Shown here piece after piece: positions 1 through 10,300 of a stretch of DNA of 64,000 nt. Below the pieces are notes generated by a model. That model was not told the DNA's origin. It did no database searches and saw only the letters and a list, made by a program, of their open reading frames with translations. Location of the stretch: NCBI GenBank assembly GCA_009783885.1, contig WRCN01000003.1:1-64000 (forward strand), given 5' to 3'. Numbering within the stretch: the stretch's first letter is position 1; every line of letters begins with the position of its first letter. The position numbers and the translations under genes were made by a program. The DNA comes from Bacteroidales bacterium. Its GTDB lineage: Bacteria; Bacteroidota; Bacteroidia; Bacteroidales; P3.

Positions 1-68
1 AACAACTTCAAAATGACCTTAAATTTTGCCTCTGAAATCTTAGCGTGTTTTATGTATTTGTTTTTCAT
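1..68 (-). CDS. N-terminal fragment of a possible IS1595-type transposase, cut by the window edge
   Basis: Reading leftwards from an ATG at 68, an uninterrupted frame of 22 codons runs to the window edge. It starts MKNKYIKH and continues with K-I-S-E-A-K-F. From memory this resembles the opening of Bacteroidota IS1595-family transposases, which begin MKNKY...SKISEAKF before a helix-turn-helix. A TAnnTTTG promoter element lies just upstream (89-96). Only the first 22 residues are visible, so no catalytic residue can be checked and no inverted repeat was identified. If correct, an insertion sequence ends within roughly the first 180 bases. The call rests on a short motif, so it is tentative. 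Confidence 0.45.
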   Translation of the reverse strand, partial: MKNKYIKHAKISEAKFKVILKL

Positions 69-88
69 TAATTCTCAATTAGATAATG

Positions 89-96
89 CAAAGATA
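89..96 (-). promoter_or_regulatory. Promoter -7 element for the leftward partial gene
   Basis: On the minus strand 96-89 reads TATCTTTG, matching the Bacteroidota -7 consensus TAnnTTTG, about 20 bases upstream of the ATG at 68. No clear TTTG -33 box is seen at the expected spacing. Confidence 0.45.
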
Positions 97-180
97 CGCA
101 TTTTATTCTAATCTTGAACCTAATATAAATATAAATTTTATTCTCATATTTTTTGTTTTTTAGTTTGTTTTTGTATAATT

Positions 181-714
181 TTATTCAAAATAAATATCAT
201 TTACACTATAAATCCTTATTGCAGAATACATCAAACAACAACCCCAATCAATGCCATCTATACACTTTGTAAAAAGAATAGTAAGTTTGCCTCGAACATA
301 ACACTTTTTTGTCAAATCTGCCGTTGCTAATTTTTCCTTTAATGAACTTATAATTTCTGAACCTCCAACAATTACAAAAGGGACGAATGGAGCATCATTA
401 CCACCAGCCTCGTTACCAAGAAGGAAAAAATCAGCATCTCCTCCCATGTAGTCAAAATCGCTATGTTCATAATTTTGAGCTACCCAACCATATACTTTAA
501 TAATTTTTGCAGTATCCTCATATACCAACACCTCTCTCTTGTGATACGTCCAATAAACGGTATACACATCGTTGTAGTTTTCCCAGTCAATGGGTTTTAG
601 GTTTGTCGGTCTTTTTATTTCACAAGGGTTTTCATTTTTGTTTCTTTCACAAGAAGCTACTCCTCCCGTCAAAATCATCAAAATTGCGATGATTTTGAAT
701 GTTGTTTTTTTCAT
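181..714 (-). CDS. Hypothetical lipoprotein
   Basis: This 177-residue protein has no family I recognise. The N-terminus is a lipoprotein signal peptide: two lysines, a hydrophobic stretch and a lipobox ending A-S-C, with the acylated cysteine at residue 22. The mature protein should therefore be membrane anchored and face the periplasm or cell surface. It is rich in Trp, Tyr, Asp and Gly and has several further cysteines (near the end K-C, K-C and C-C), so disulfides are possible. It stands alone between the partial transposase and rpoC, on the opposite strand to rpoC, where rpoB would normally be expected. A weak TATCTTTG box at 872-865 could drive it through a long leader. Confidence 0.75.
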   Translation of the reverse strand: MKKTTFKIIAILMILTGGVASCERNKNENPCEIKRPTNLKPIDWENYNDVYTVYWTYHKREVLVYEDTAKIIKVYGWVAQNYEHSDFDYMGGDADFFLLGNEAGGNDAPFVPFVIVGGSEIISSLKEKLATADLTKKCYVRGKLTILFTKCIDGIDWGCCLMYSAIRIYSVNDIYFE

Positions 715-1125
715 AATGTTTGATTTTTTAATTAATATTTTTTAGTTTATTTTGGATTATTTTTTGTTGGTTTTGGGTTGTTGGTTAGTTTTGGATTGAA
801 TGGTAGACTCTTTTTTTAGACAGGAAAAGTTTTTTAATTTTAACAAAGTTTCAAAATTCACCTACAAAGATACAAATAAAATTTTAAAATTCATAGTTTT
901 TGGCGAAAAACCCAAATAAAATTATTTTTTCGAAAAAACGTGCTTATAAGTCAATAAGCGGTGTTTTTGTCTTGAGTTTTTCGCCCGAAATGTGTTTTAT
1001 GTCAAAAATAATTGCCTTTTTCCTAAAAAACTTGCTTTTTTCATTTTTTTTTCGTAAATTTGCACCCCTATTTTTATGCACCATAATATAAAAGGGAATA
1101 CGAATTTTATAAAAACTTATCATAA
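715..1125. other. 411-base AT-rich intergenic region between the divergent lipoprotein gene and rpoC
   Basis: It contains the rpoC promoter (1031-1062) and a possible leftward -7 element (865-872, TATCTTTG on the minus strand). No RNA gene, repeat or convincing coding region was seen. A 63-codon frame at 900-1091 is low-complexity Phe/Lys sequence overlapping the rpoC promoter and looks fortuitous. There is no remnant of rpoB. Confidence 0.6.
1031..1062 (+). promoter_or_regulatory. rpoC promoter
   Basis: A -7 box TAAATTTG lies at 1055-1062, with a near-consensus -33 box CTTG at 1031-1034 and 20 bases between them. It lies about 60 bases before the rpoC ATG. Its presence implies that rpoC is transcribed independently here. 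Confidence 0.65.
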
Positions 1126-4100
1126 ATGGCTGTAAAAAAAGAAACTCCGGTTAAAAACGATTTCTCAAAAATTACCATCAGTTTGGCATCACCGGAAGCC
1201 ATCCTCGAACGATCTCGCGGCGAAGTGGTAAAGCCCGAAACCATCAATTATCGTACTTACAAACCCGAACGCGACGGCTTATTTTGCGAGCGTATTTTTG
1301 GTCCTACCAAAGATTGGGAATGTCATTGCGGAAAATACAAGCGTATTCGCTACAAAGGTATTGTTTGCGACCGTTGCGGTGTTGAGGTTACTGAGAAAAA
1401 AGTGCGTCGTGAACGTACAGGACACATCCAACTCGTGGTGCCCGTGGCACACATTTGGTTTTTCCGATCGTTGCCTAACAAAATTGGAGCATTGCTCGGA
1501 ATTCCTACGAAAAAACTTGAAAGCATTATCTATTACGAAAAACATATCGTTATTCAACCTGGTATCAAGGAAAAAGACGGCATTGAGAAATTTCAACTCC
1601 TTTCGGAAGATGAATATTTTGATATCATCGACAACCTGCCAAACGATAACTACATGTTGGACGATACCGATCCGAATAAATTTATTGCCAAAATGGGTAG
1701 CGAAGCCCTTTATGAATTGTTGATCAACATTGATTTGGATACATTGTCTTACGAACTTCGCGACCAAGCCAACAAAGAAACATCGCAACAACGCAAAAAC
1801 GACGCTCTTAAACGTTTGAACGTGATTGAGTCGTTCCGCGAATCCCAACAAAAAATCGAAAATCGTCCGGAATGGATGATTTTGCGTGCACTTCCGGTGA
1901 TTCCACCCGATTTGCGTCCGTTGGTGCCTTTGGATGGCGGACGTTTTGCGACTTCCGACCTGAACGATTTGTATCGTCGTGTGATTATCCGCAACAACCG
2001 TTTGAAAAAATTAATGGAAATCAAAGCGCCTGATGTGATTATGCGTAATGAAAAACGTATGTTGCAAGAGGCTGTGGATTCGTTGCTTGATAATTCGCGC
2101 AAAGCAAGTTCTGTGAAAACAGATTCCAATCGTGCGTTGAAATCGTTGTCGGATAGTTTGAAAGGTAAGCAAGGCCGTTTCCGTCAAAACCTTTTGGGTA
2201 AACGTGTGGATTATTCTGGACGTTCGGTTATCGTAGTAGGCCCTGAATTAGACCTCAACGAATGCGGTATTCCTAAAGATATGGCAGCGGAATTATTTAA
2301 ACCATTCATTATTCGCAAAATGCTCGAACGCGGTATTGTGAAAACCGTGAAATCCGCGAAACGCATTGTAGAGCGCAAAGATCCTGTGGTTTGGGATATT
2401 TTGGAGAACATTATGAGAGGTCATCCGGTTCTCCTTAACCGTGCGCCGACACTACACCGTATGGGTATTCAGGCGTTCCAGCCTAAAATGGTTGAAGGTA
2501 AAGCCATCCGTTTGCACCCGTTGGTATGTACGGCGTTCAATGCTGACTTTGACGGTGACCAAATGGCGGTTCACGTACCTCTTGGAAATGCTGCAATTCT
2601 CGAAGCCCAACTTTTGATGTTGGCTTCTCACAATATCTTGAATCCTGCGAATGGCGCGCCGGTTACGGTTCCGTCGCAAGACATGGTTCTTGGATTATAT
2701 TATCTGACCAAAGGTCGCAAATCCGAAAAGAAACATCCTGTGAAAGGCGAAGGAAGAATATTTTATTCACCCGAAGAAGTCATTATTGCCTACAACGAAA
2801 AACAGGTGGATATGCACGCTTGGATCAAAGTGCGTATTGAAAAAGGCGGCGGTAAATCCGAACTGATTGAAACTACGGTTGGACGTGTACTTTTCAACCA
2901 AGTTGTTCCCAAAAATTTCGGATTTATCAACGAAATTTTAACGAAAAAATCGTTGCGCGATGTCATCACTGAAATCCTGGCAAAGACTGGTACTGCTGCT
3001 ACTGCGAAGTTTTTGGATGATATTAAAAATATGGGTTATATTACGGCATTCCGTGGCGGATTGTCGTTCAACTTGGGCGATGTGATCGTTCCGGAAATCA
3101 AGGAAACGCTGATTGCGCAAGCCAATGAGGATGTTGATGAAGTGATGAACAGTTACAACATGGGTTTCATCACCAACAATGAACGGTATAACCAAATTAT
3201 TGATATTTGGACGCATACCAACTCCAAACTGACTACGCAAGTGATGAAAGAATTGACGAGCGACAATCAAGGTTTCAACTCTGTTTACATGATGTTGGAT
3301 TCAGGTGCTCGTGGATCGAAAGAACAAATTCGTCAGCTTTGCGGAATGCGTGGATTGATGGCAAAACCTCAAAAATCGGGCTCTTCCGGCGGTGAAATTA
3401 TTGAAAATCCAATTTTATCAAACTTCAAAGAAGGTCTTTCGGTATTGGAGTATTTCATCTCTACACACGGTGCTCGTAAAGGTTTGGCGGATACGGCTTT
3501 GAAAACGGCTGATGCGGGTTATCTAACTCGTCGTTTGGTAGACGTAGCTCAAGATGTGATCATCAGTGAAGAAGATTGCGGAACGTTGCGCGGATTGAAT
3601 GTTACGGCATTGAAGAAAAACGAAGAAATCGTAGAACAGCTTGCCGACCGCATTTTGGGACGTGTAACGGTTTCTGATGTTGTTAATCCGCTCACCAAAG
3701 AAGTGCTTGCTGTTGCAGATCAAGAATTGACAGAAGATATTTGCAAAATTATTGCAAAATCACCTATTGAAGAAGTTGAGATTCGTTCGGTACTCACTTG
3801 TGAATCGAAACAGGGCGTTTGTGCCAAATGTTACGGACGTAACCTGGCTACAGGAAAAATAGTTCAAAAAGGTGAGGCTGTTGGTGTTATCGCAGCACAA
3901 TCTATTGGTGAACCGGGAACGCAGTTGACTTTACGGACGTTCCACGTCGGTGGAGTTGCCGGAGGAAATATTGGAAGCTCATCGCGCATCGAATCCAAAT
4001 TCGAAGGTATTTTGGAAATTGAGGAACTTCGTTCAGTGCCTTCAGAGACAGCAGAAGGTAAGAAAGTAGATGTGGTGATTGGTCGTTCTGCCGAAATGCG

Positions 4101-5394
4101 TATTGTTGATAAAAACAGCAAAATTACGCTACACTCCAATAATATTCCTTACGGTGCTAATTTGTATTTCAAAAGCGGAAATGCTGTTAAACCGGGCGAC
4201 ATGATTGCCGATTGGGATCCATACAATGCTGTAATTATTTCCGAAGTTGGTGGAACTGTTTCGTTCCAAAATATCGTAGAAGGCGTAACATATCGCGTGG
4301 AATCCGATGATTTGACCGGCTACAAAGATAAAGTAATTATCGAATCTCGTCAAAAATCGAAAAACCCATCGATCAATATTGTATCCAAGGATGGTTCGGT
4401 ATTGAGAATTTACGATATTCCTGTAGGTGCGCACATTGCTGTTGATGATAAAAAATCAATCAAAGCCGGAGATGTGTTGGTGAAAATTCCGCGTTCGTTT
4501 GGAAAAGCGAGTGATATCACGGGAGGTTTACCTCGCGTAACGGAGTTGTTCGAAGCGCGTAATCCTTCGGATCCTGCTGTTGTTGCGGAAATTGATGGTA
4601 TTGTAAGTTTCGGAAAAAAACTCAAACGCGGTAATCGTGAAATCATCATCACCTCGAAAACGGGAGAAGTAAAATCTTATCTCATTCCAACAACTAAACA
4701 AATTTTGGCTCAGGAAAACGACTTCGTAAAAGCCGGAACATCGCTTTCAGAAGGCGCTATCACGCCATCCGATATTTTGGCGATTAAAGGTCCGAATAAA
4801 GTTCAGGAGTATATCGTGAATGAAATTCAAGAGGTGTATCGTTTGCAAGGTGTGAAGATTAATGATAAGCATTTCGAAGTGATTGTTCGTCAAATGATGC
4901 GTAAAATCGAAGTTTTGGATCCGGGTGATACCATTTTCTTAGAAGGCGAGTTGGTGAATAAGCTTGATTTTGCTGAAGAAAATGATCGTATTTTCGGTAT
5001 GAAACTCGTTGAAGATGCAGGAGACTCCGAAGAATTAAAAGCCGGACAATTGATCACGGCACGTAAACTTCGCGACGAAAATTCAATTCTCAAACGCAAA
5101 GACAAACGCGAAGTTATAGCTCGCGATGCAGATCCTGCCACAGGACGTCAAATCCTGCAAGGTATCACACGTGCGTCGTTGCAAACCAAAAGTTTCTTGT
5201 CGGCAGCATCGTTCCAAGAGACTACGAAAGTTCTTACGGAAGCTGCTGTTAGCGGAAAAAGCGACCACTTGGTAGGTTTGAAAGAAAACGTATTGGTGGG
5301 TCATTTGATTCCGGCCGGAACAGGTTTGCGCGAATATAAAGAATTGATTGTAGCCAATAAAGATCAATACGAAAAAGTAACCGCAAAAAAATAA
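1126..5394 (+). CDS. rpoC: DNA-directed RNA polymerase subunit beta'
   Basis: The 1422-residue protein is the beta' subunit, the clamp and catalytic half of RNA polymerase. The N-terminal zinc-binding domain shows C66-H-C68 and C81-D-R-C84. The absolutely conserved active-site loop NADFDGD is at 472-478, with Mg-binding aspartates at 474, 476 and 478. A second zinc site combines the cysteine in E-D-C-G-T with a [11 protein letters not shown] cluster near residue 892. Length and the trailing domain match Bacteroidota RpoC. The start at 1126 gives the usual family N-terminus. DUF3467 follows after 4 bases, as is common in the phylum. Unusually, rpoB does not precede it: upstream is a 411-base gap with its own promoter and an opposite-strand lipoprotein gene. 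Confidence 0.99.
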   Translation: MAVKKETPVKNDFSKITISLASPEAILERSRGEVVKPETINYRTYKPERDGLFCERIFGPTKDWECHCGKYKRIRYKGIVCDRCGVEVTEKKVRRERTGHIQLVVPVAHIWFFRSLPNKIGALLGIPTKKLESIIYYEKHIVIQPGIKEKDGIEKFQLLSEDEYFDIIDNLPNDNYMLDDTDPNKFIAKMGSEALYELLINIDLDTLSYELRDQANKETSQQRKNDALKRLNVIESFRESQQKIENRPEWMILRALPVIPPDLRPLVPLDGGRFATSDLNDLYRRVIIRNNRLKKLMEIKAPDVIMRNEKRMLQEAVDSLLDNSRKASSVKTDSNRALKSLSDSLKGKQGRFRQNLLGKRVDYSGRSVIVVGPELDLNECGIPKDMAAELFKPFIIRKMLERGIVKTVKSAKRIVERKDPVVWDILENIMRGHPVLLNRAPTLHRMGIQAFQPKMVEGKAIRLHPLVCTAFNADFDGDQMAVHVPLGNAAILEAQLLMLASHNILNPANGAPVTVPSQDMVLGLYYLTKGRKSEKKHPVKGEGRIFYSPEEVIIAYNEKQVDMHAWIKVRIEKGGGKSELIETTVGRVLFNQVVPKNFGFINEILTKKSLRDVITEILAKTGTAATAKFLDDIKNMGYITAFRGGLSFNLGDVIVPEIKETLIAQANEDVDEVMNSYNMGFITNNERYNQIIDIWTHTNSKLTTQVMKELTSDNQGFNSVYMMLDSGARGSKEQIRQLCGMRGLMAKPQKSGSSGGEIIENPILSNFKEGLSVLEYFISTHGARKGLADTALKTADAGYLTRRLVDVAQDVIISEEDCGTLRGLNVTALKKNEEIVEQLADRILGRVTVSDVVNPLTKEVLAVADQELTEDICKIIAKSPIEEVEIRSVLTCESKQGVCAKCYGRNLATGKIVQKGEAVGVIAAQSIGEPGTQLTLRTFHVGGVAGGNIGSSSRIESKFEGILEIEELRSVPSETAEGKKVDVVIGRSAEMRIVDKNSKITLHSNNIPYGANLYFKSGNAVKPGDMIADWDPYNAVIISEVGGTVSFQNIVEGVTYRVESDDLTGYKDKVIIESRQKSKNPSINIVSKDGSVLRIYDIPVGAHIAVDDKKSIKAGDVLVKIPRSFGKASDITGGLPRVTELFEARNPSDPAVVAEIDGIVSFGKKLKRGNREIIITSKTGEVKSYLIPTTKQILAQENDFVKAGTSLSEGAITPSDILAIKGPNKVQEYIVNEIQEVYRLQGVKINDKHFEVIVRQMMRKIEVLDPGDTIFLEGELVNKLDFAEENDRIFGMKLVEDAGDSEELKAGQLITARKLRDENSILKRKDKREVIARDADPATGRQILQGITRASLQTKSFLSAASFQETTKVLTEAAVSGKSDHLVGLKENVLVGHLIPAGTGLREYKELIVANKDQYEKVTAKK

Positions 5395-5398
5395 ACCG

Positions 5399-5707
5399 AT
5401 GACACAACAAAAAGAACAAAAAATTGAAGTCGAACTAAGCGCCGATGTAGCGGAAGGTGTGTATTCGAATTTAGCGATTATCACCCATTCCAATGCCGAA
5501 TTTATTATTGATTTCATCAATATGATGCCGGGCAAACCGAAAGCCAACGTCAAATCGCGAATTATTCTTACACCTCAACATGCCAAGCGTTTGATGAGAG
5601 CGTTGAACGACAATGTCAACAAATACGAACAGCATTTCGGCAAAATCACCGAAAGCGAACAGCGTGGAGATGCTATAACGTATGCGATGCCTGCTGCGCA
5701 GGCGTAA
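5399..5707 (+). CDS. DUF3467 family protein
   Basis: This 102-residue protein starts four bases after the rpoC stop, so the two are almost certainly co-transcribed. The central part, with A-I-I-T-H-S-N-A-E-F followed by F-I-N-M-M-P-G-K-P-K-A and S-R-I-I-L-T-P-Q-H-A-K-R, is the characteristic DUF3467 signature. That signature is repeatedly found after rpoC in Bacteroidota. The molecular function is unknown. The conserved position suggests a link to transcription, but this is inference from context only. It is small, soluble and has no signal peptide. An AT-rich hairpin follows 3 bases after the stop. Confidence 0.9.
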   Translation: MTQQKEQKIEVELSADVAEGVYSNLAIITHSNAEFIIDFINMMPGKPKANVKSRIILTPQHAKRLMRALNDNVNKYEQHFGKITESEQRGDAITYAMPAAQA

Positions 5708-5709
5708 GT

Positions 5710-5735
5710 AAAAAGATTGTAATGGTAATCTTTTT
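5710..5735 (+). terminator. Likely terminator after rpoC-DUF3467
   Basis: A perfect 9-bp inverted repeat, AAAAAGATT (5710-5718) and AATCTTTTT (5727-5735), is separated by an 8-base loop and ends in a T run. It is AT-rich, so termination may be incomplete. Confidence 0.6.
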
Positions 5736-5771
5736 AGGGCAGTTTTTTGTTTGATTTAAGGGGTAAAAAAA

Positions 5772-6671
5772 ATGAAAAAAATATTCATCATACCGATATT
5801 GGTATTCTTTGTGAGTCTAACCTTTGCGCAAACCGGCACTGAAAAAACCGGTTCGCTTTTATGGAAGATTTCAGGAAACGGATTGACGCAGCCGTCGTAC
5901 ATTTTCGGCACACATCACCTTTTTCCGTTAAGTTTTTTAGATAATGTTGCCGGTTTGAAAGAGGCGTTTGCATCAAGCAAACAAGTGGTTGGCGAATTAG
6001 TAATACAAGATATGCCCACTATGCAAGCCGAAATACAAAGAAAAAGCATGATGCCTTCCGATACGACATGGCAAATGTTATTCTCTGAAGATGACTATCG
6101 CTTTGTTGATGCACAATTGACTGTGTTTTTAGGTGTGGGCTTGCAGGCTTTAGGAGCATTTAAACCCTTTATGGTAAGTATGATATTTACAGTCACACTT
6201 TATCAAGCGATATTTCCCGAAGTAAATCCGAACGAGTCTATGGATTCATGGTTTCAGCAACAGGCTATCGGCAAGGGGCTTCCTGTTCTTGGTTTGGAAA
6301 CTATACAAGATCAGGTAAATGCTATCGGTGTTGGGTCCCTTAAACAACAAGCAACCGATTTGGTATGTGTTATGAGAAATATTGAATTTGTACAATTATC
6401 GGCAAGACGATTGAACGATCTTTATCAATCTGCTGATTTGACAGGAATCGCCGAATTGCTCCGTGAGGAAAGTCCGAATCCTTGTCCCTCCAACGCAGAA
6501 CTAGAATACGCTCTCAACAATGCACGAAACAAACGGTGGTTGAAGAAACTACCTGCTATCATGGCTGATAAACCAAGTTTTATTGCTGTTGGAGCCTTGC
6601 ATCTTGCCGGCGAAGCAGGTATATTATACGGTTTGCAACAAGCCGGCTACACTGTGGAAGCCGTACGATAA
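5772..6671 (+). CDS. TraB/GumN family protein
   Basis: The 299-residue protein has a cleavable signal peptide (residues 1-20, ending F-A-Q) and so acts in the periplasm or beyond. The mature N-terminus has the family signature: a leading tryptophan, Y-I-F-G-T-H-H at 43-49, and an acidic G-E motif after it. The C-terminal A-V-G-A-L-H-L-x-G-E-x-G plus L-x-x-x-G-Y completes the GumN/TraB fold, which is related to the Tiki/EreA-like putative metallohydrolases. The substrate in bacteria is not established. The gene stands between the terminator after DUF3467 and the ruvA promoter. No promoter of its own was evident, so it may be expressed by read-through from rpoC. Confidence 0.88.
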   Translation: MKKIFIIPILVFFVSLTFAQTGTEKTGSLLWKISGNGLTQPSYIFGTHHLFPLSFLDNVAGLKEAFASSKQVVGELVIQDMPTMQAEIQRKSMMPSDTTWQMLFSEDDYRFVDAQLTVFLGVGLQALGAFKPFMVSMIFTVTLYQAIFPEVNPNESMDSWFQQQAIGKGLPVLGLETIQDQVNAIGVGSLKQQATDLVCVMRNIEFVQLSARRLNDLYQSADLTGIAELLREESPNPCPSNAELEYALNNARNKRWLKKLPAIMADKPSFIAVGALHLAGEAGILYGLQQAGYTVEAVR

Positions 6672-6693
6672 CAGTATAAAAAACATTGAAAAG

Positions 6694-6725
6694 TTTGGAA
6701 TTCTCAAGTTTTTTTCGTATTTTTG
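6694..6725 (+). promoter_or_regulatory. Promoter of ruvA-sprA-gcvH
   Basis: Consensus Bacteroidota promoter: TTTG at 6694-6697, 20 bases, then TATTTTTG at 6718-6725. It lies 36 bases before the ruvA ATG. The small gaps downstream (22 and 20 bases) suggest that it also serves sprA and gcvH. Confidence 0.8.
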
Positions 6726-6761
6726 CAAGTTATATGATACGCAAAAACGAGTAGCCAATTT

Positions 6762-7352
6762 ATGTTTGCATATATCGAAGGGAAAATCAGTGAATTAACG
6801 CCGACGTACGTCATTGTAGATTGCGGAGGGGTAGGGTACCTTATCCATATTTCCTTATACACTTACGCGGCAATCAAAGACCAAACGCAGGCAAAAATCC
6901 TCACCCATCACCTTGTGCGGGAAGATGCGGAATTGCTCTATGGGTTTAGCAACGAACACGAACGCAAGTTGTTTTTGCATCTTGTCAGTGTTTCGGGTGT
7001 TGGCGCAAATACGGCACGCATGATGCAATCATCTATGTCGCCACAGGAGTTGACAGAAGCCATTCTTTCTGGAAATGTGAATAAAATTCAGTCGGTGAAA
7101 GGAATTGGCGCTAAAACCGCACAACGCGTTATTGTTGATTTGAGAGATCGCCTTGCCAAAGAAGATTGGGGAACAAGCTTTTCATCTGCAGAAACAACTT
7201 CGGCAAATACAACCAAAGACGAGGCTTTGTCGGCCCTCGTTATGTTGGGTTTCAATCGCATTGCTGCAGAAAAAGTTTTGCAAAATATCCTGAAAATAAA
7301 CCCGAACCTTTCCGCAGAACTCTTGATTAAAGAGGCACTTCGGATGTTATAA
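6762..7352 (+). CDS. ruvA: Holliday junction branch migration protein RuvA
   Basis: The 196-residue protein has the normal RuvA length and layout. An N-terminal OB-fold starts M-F-A-Y-I-E-G-K-I. Two helix-hairpin-helix motifs are visible (S-G-V-G-A-N-T-A and K-G-I-G-A-K-T-A-Q-R). After an acidic, Ser/Thr-rich linker comes the C-terminal domain that contacts RuvB (D-E-A-L-S-A-L-V-M-L-G-F). RuvA binds four-way junctions and loads the RuvB motor. RuvB and RuvC are not in the window. The gene has a strong promoter 36 bases upstream and is followed after 22 bases by sprA, an adjacency I recall from other Bacteroidota. Confidence 0.97.
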   Translation: MFAYIEGKISELTPTYVIVDCGGVGYLIHISLYTYAAIKDQTQAKILTHHLVREDAELLYGFSNEHERKLFLHLVSVSGVGANTARMMQSSMSPQELTEAILSGNVNKIQSVKGIGAKTAQRVIVDLRDRLAKEDWGTSFSSAETTSANTTKDEALSALVMLGFNRIAAEKVLQNILKINPNLSAELLIKEALRML

Positions 7353-7374
7353 AAATCTAAAAAAGTCAATCTGC

Positions 7375-10300
7375 TTGCGTAATTTCTGGAAATATTTGTT
7401 AATTGGACAATTCGTTTTGTCGATGGGAACATATTCGGTATTTTCCGATTTCTCAAATACACTCGAAACCATTATTGATGCTGATTTTTTTGTGGACAAT
7501 TCAGACACAATTCCGCTTAGGTTTCCTTTACCCAAAGAGGAACCCGATGGCTCGACACCTCCCGCAGGAGGCATGCAAGGACCAGATCCCGCGGGAACAG
7601 AGACTAACGTAGAATATGACCCGAAAACTAACCAATACTATTTGGAACGAACTTTGGGCGGCTATCGTTTGGGCGGGCAACCCATGACTTTTGAAGAATT
7701 TTCCGAATATAATTTGAGACAATCTCTACAAGATTATTGGAAAGCCAAGAGTGCTGCGCAATCCGGAAAGAACAAAAGTTCGTTCAACGACTTGATACCT
7801 GCGTTTAGATTCAATAAAGACGATATTCTCGACCAGTTGATGGGTGGAGGATTGATTGACTACAAAGTCAACGCCTCAATCGAATTGATTTTAGGATTTA
7901 TTCGAAATCGTCGCGACGATCCTGCAATTGATATCAGAAATCAACGCCAAACCAATTTGAATTTTGATGCCAAAATGGAAGTGAATTTGAATGCAAAAAT
8001 CGGAAACAAATTCGACTTAAAATTAAATCACAACACCGAAGCCTTGTTTGCATTTGACAATAAACTCAAACTTCAATACGAAGGGAAAGAAGATGAAATT
8101 ATCAAGTCCATTCAAGTTGGTGATGTTAGTTTTTCGTTGCCCACAACGTTGATACATGGCGCTCAAAGTTTGTTCGGAATTAACACGAAACTCCAATTCG
8201 GAAATACATTTGTAACAGCTGTGTTTTCGGAGCAACGAAGCGAATCGACAACAGTTACGGTGCAAGGTGGTGGACAAACCAGTCCATTCCAGTTTAAAGC
8301 CGATGAATACGAAGATGATCGACATTTTTTTATTGCCCATTATTTTCGTGATAACTACAACAAAGCACTTTCTACACTTCCCATCGTTAATTCCAACATC
8401 AACATTTTGAGAGTGGAGGTTTGGGTAACTAATGTCGGTGCACCGGTTACCAATAACCGCAATATCGTTGCATTTACCGACTTGGGTGAAGCAAACCCCA
8501 ATATTCCTTTGACTTGGAATGGCAATCCACTTCCGACCGATGGTACCAATAACCTCATTTTGCCGGTTAATGCTAGCCAACCATTTGTTGATGTGAATCA
8601 AATTCGAAATATTAACGGCTTAGGAAATTATTTGACGGTTGAAAAGGGGTTTACGCTTGGCAGAGATTTTGAGAAAATTGAAAGTGCGCGTCGATTGAAT
8701 GAAAATGAATATACGTTCAACAGACAGTTGGGATTTATTTCGTTGAACACACGTTTGAATTCAGACCAAGTTTTAGCGGTTGCCTACCAATACCAACTGA
8801 TTGGCGATGAAACCATTTATCAAGTCGGCGAATTTTCTGATCAAGGGCTCATAGATCCTGCAACGTTGGTTGTAAAATTATTAAGAAGTTCATCGTTGAA
8901 TACCCAAAGTAGCCTTTGGAAACTGATGATGAAGAACATTTACAATTTGCACGCGTTTCAAGTTAGTTCCGAAGATTTTCGGTTGAATATCGTTTATGCA
9001 GGTGATGACCTTGGTATTATGACCGGTTATTTCAAAGATGGGCCTGAAGGCATAATAAAAGGCGTTCCGCTAATTGAACTTTTCGGATTGGATCGCATGG
9101 ATTTTCAGCAAAACATGGTTCCTGATGGTGTATTCGACTTCATTGATAATGCAGCGCATACGGGTGGACTAATTCAAGCTGCAACCGGTAGAGTGTATAT
9201 GCCCTACATTGAGCCGTTCGGAGAGGATTTGATTGAAATTGTTCGAGACAGGGCGAGAAAAAGTGGTGGCGATGAAGCTGCTGCCGTTGAGGCTGCCGAA
9301 CGGTATGTTTTTAGAGAACTATACGAAAATACACGTATCCAAGCCCAACAGTTTCCAAATCGCAACAAATATTATTTCGAAGGTGCTTTTAAGTCATCAT
9401 TTAGCAATGAAATCTCAATTGGTTCGATGAATATTCCTCAGGGTTCTGTACGTGTAATGGCAGGAAATACACCACTTGTGGAAGGTGTAGACTATACAGT
9501 GGATTATATGCTCGGACGTGTTCGAATTATCAATGAAGGTATTTTGAATTCGGGCGTTCCCATCAATATTTCGAGCGAAAACAATTCAATGTTCAACATC
9601 ATGACCAAACGCATGATGGGGCTTCGCGTAGACCACTTGTACAATAAAAATTTAACCTTCGGTGCAACCATAATGAATCTGCATCAAAGCCCGATCACAC
9701 AAAAAGTAAACATCGGCGAAGAGCCGATTTCCAACACGATATACGGATTTGATGTAGCGTATGAGAAAGAGTCTCGCTTTTTGACGAGAATGGTTGATAA
9801 AATTCTGCCATTTCAAACCAGCGCAACAACGTCGAGATTGAATCTTTACGGTGAATTTGCACATTTTATACCCGGACATTCTCGCGCTATTGGACGCTCT
9901 GGAACGCTCTATGTCGACGATTTCGAAGGCACTAAATCTTCGATCAATTTAAGAGATCACTTGTCTTGGTTTTTAGCAAGTACGCCGCAATGGCAACGCG
10001 ACTTGTTTCCGGAAAGTTTTTCAACGGTCAATGACATACACCGATCAGCTGGCGACCGATTGGGATATGCTCACAGATACAATGTGGGCAAACTTTCGTG
10101 GTACATCATCGACCGTATTTTTTATGAAGAGCGTGCACGTCCTCGAAACATTAGCAGAGATGATCTTTCGCTTCCGTATTCGAGAGAAGTTTTAGTTAGA
10201 GAAATTTTTCCAAACAGAGATGTGGATCCTACGCAAGACCAGCGGCAATCTATGTTGAACCTGGCTTTTTATCCGAGAGAGAGAGGGCCTTACAATTATG

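Noticed and set aside
900..1091. 63-codon open frame upstream of rpoC
   Set aside because: Low-complexity Phe/Lys/Ser sequence, overlapping the rpoC promoter and lacking any family resemblance.
1279..1851. 190-codon minus-strand frame inside rpoC
   Set aside because: Antisense shadow of a highly conserved gene, with no promoter or recognisable domain.
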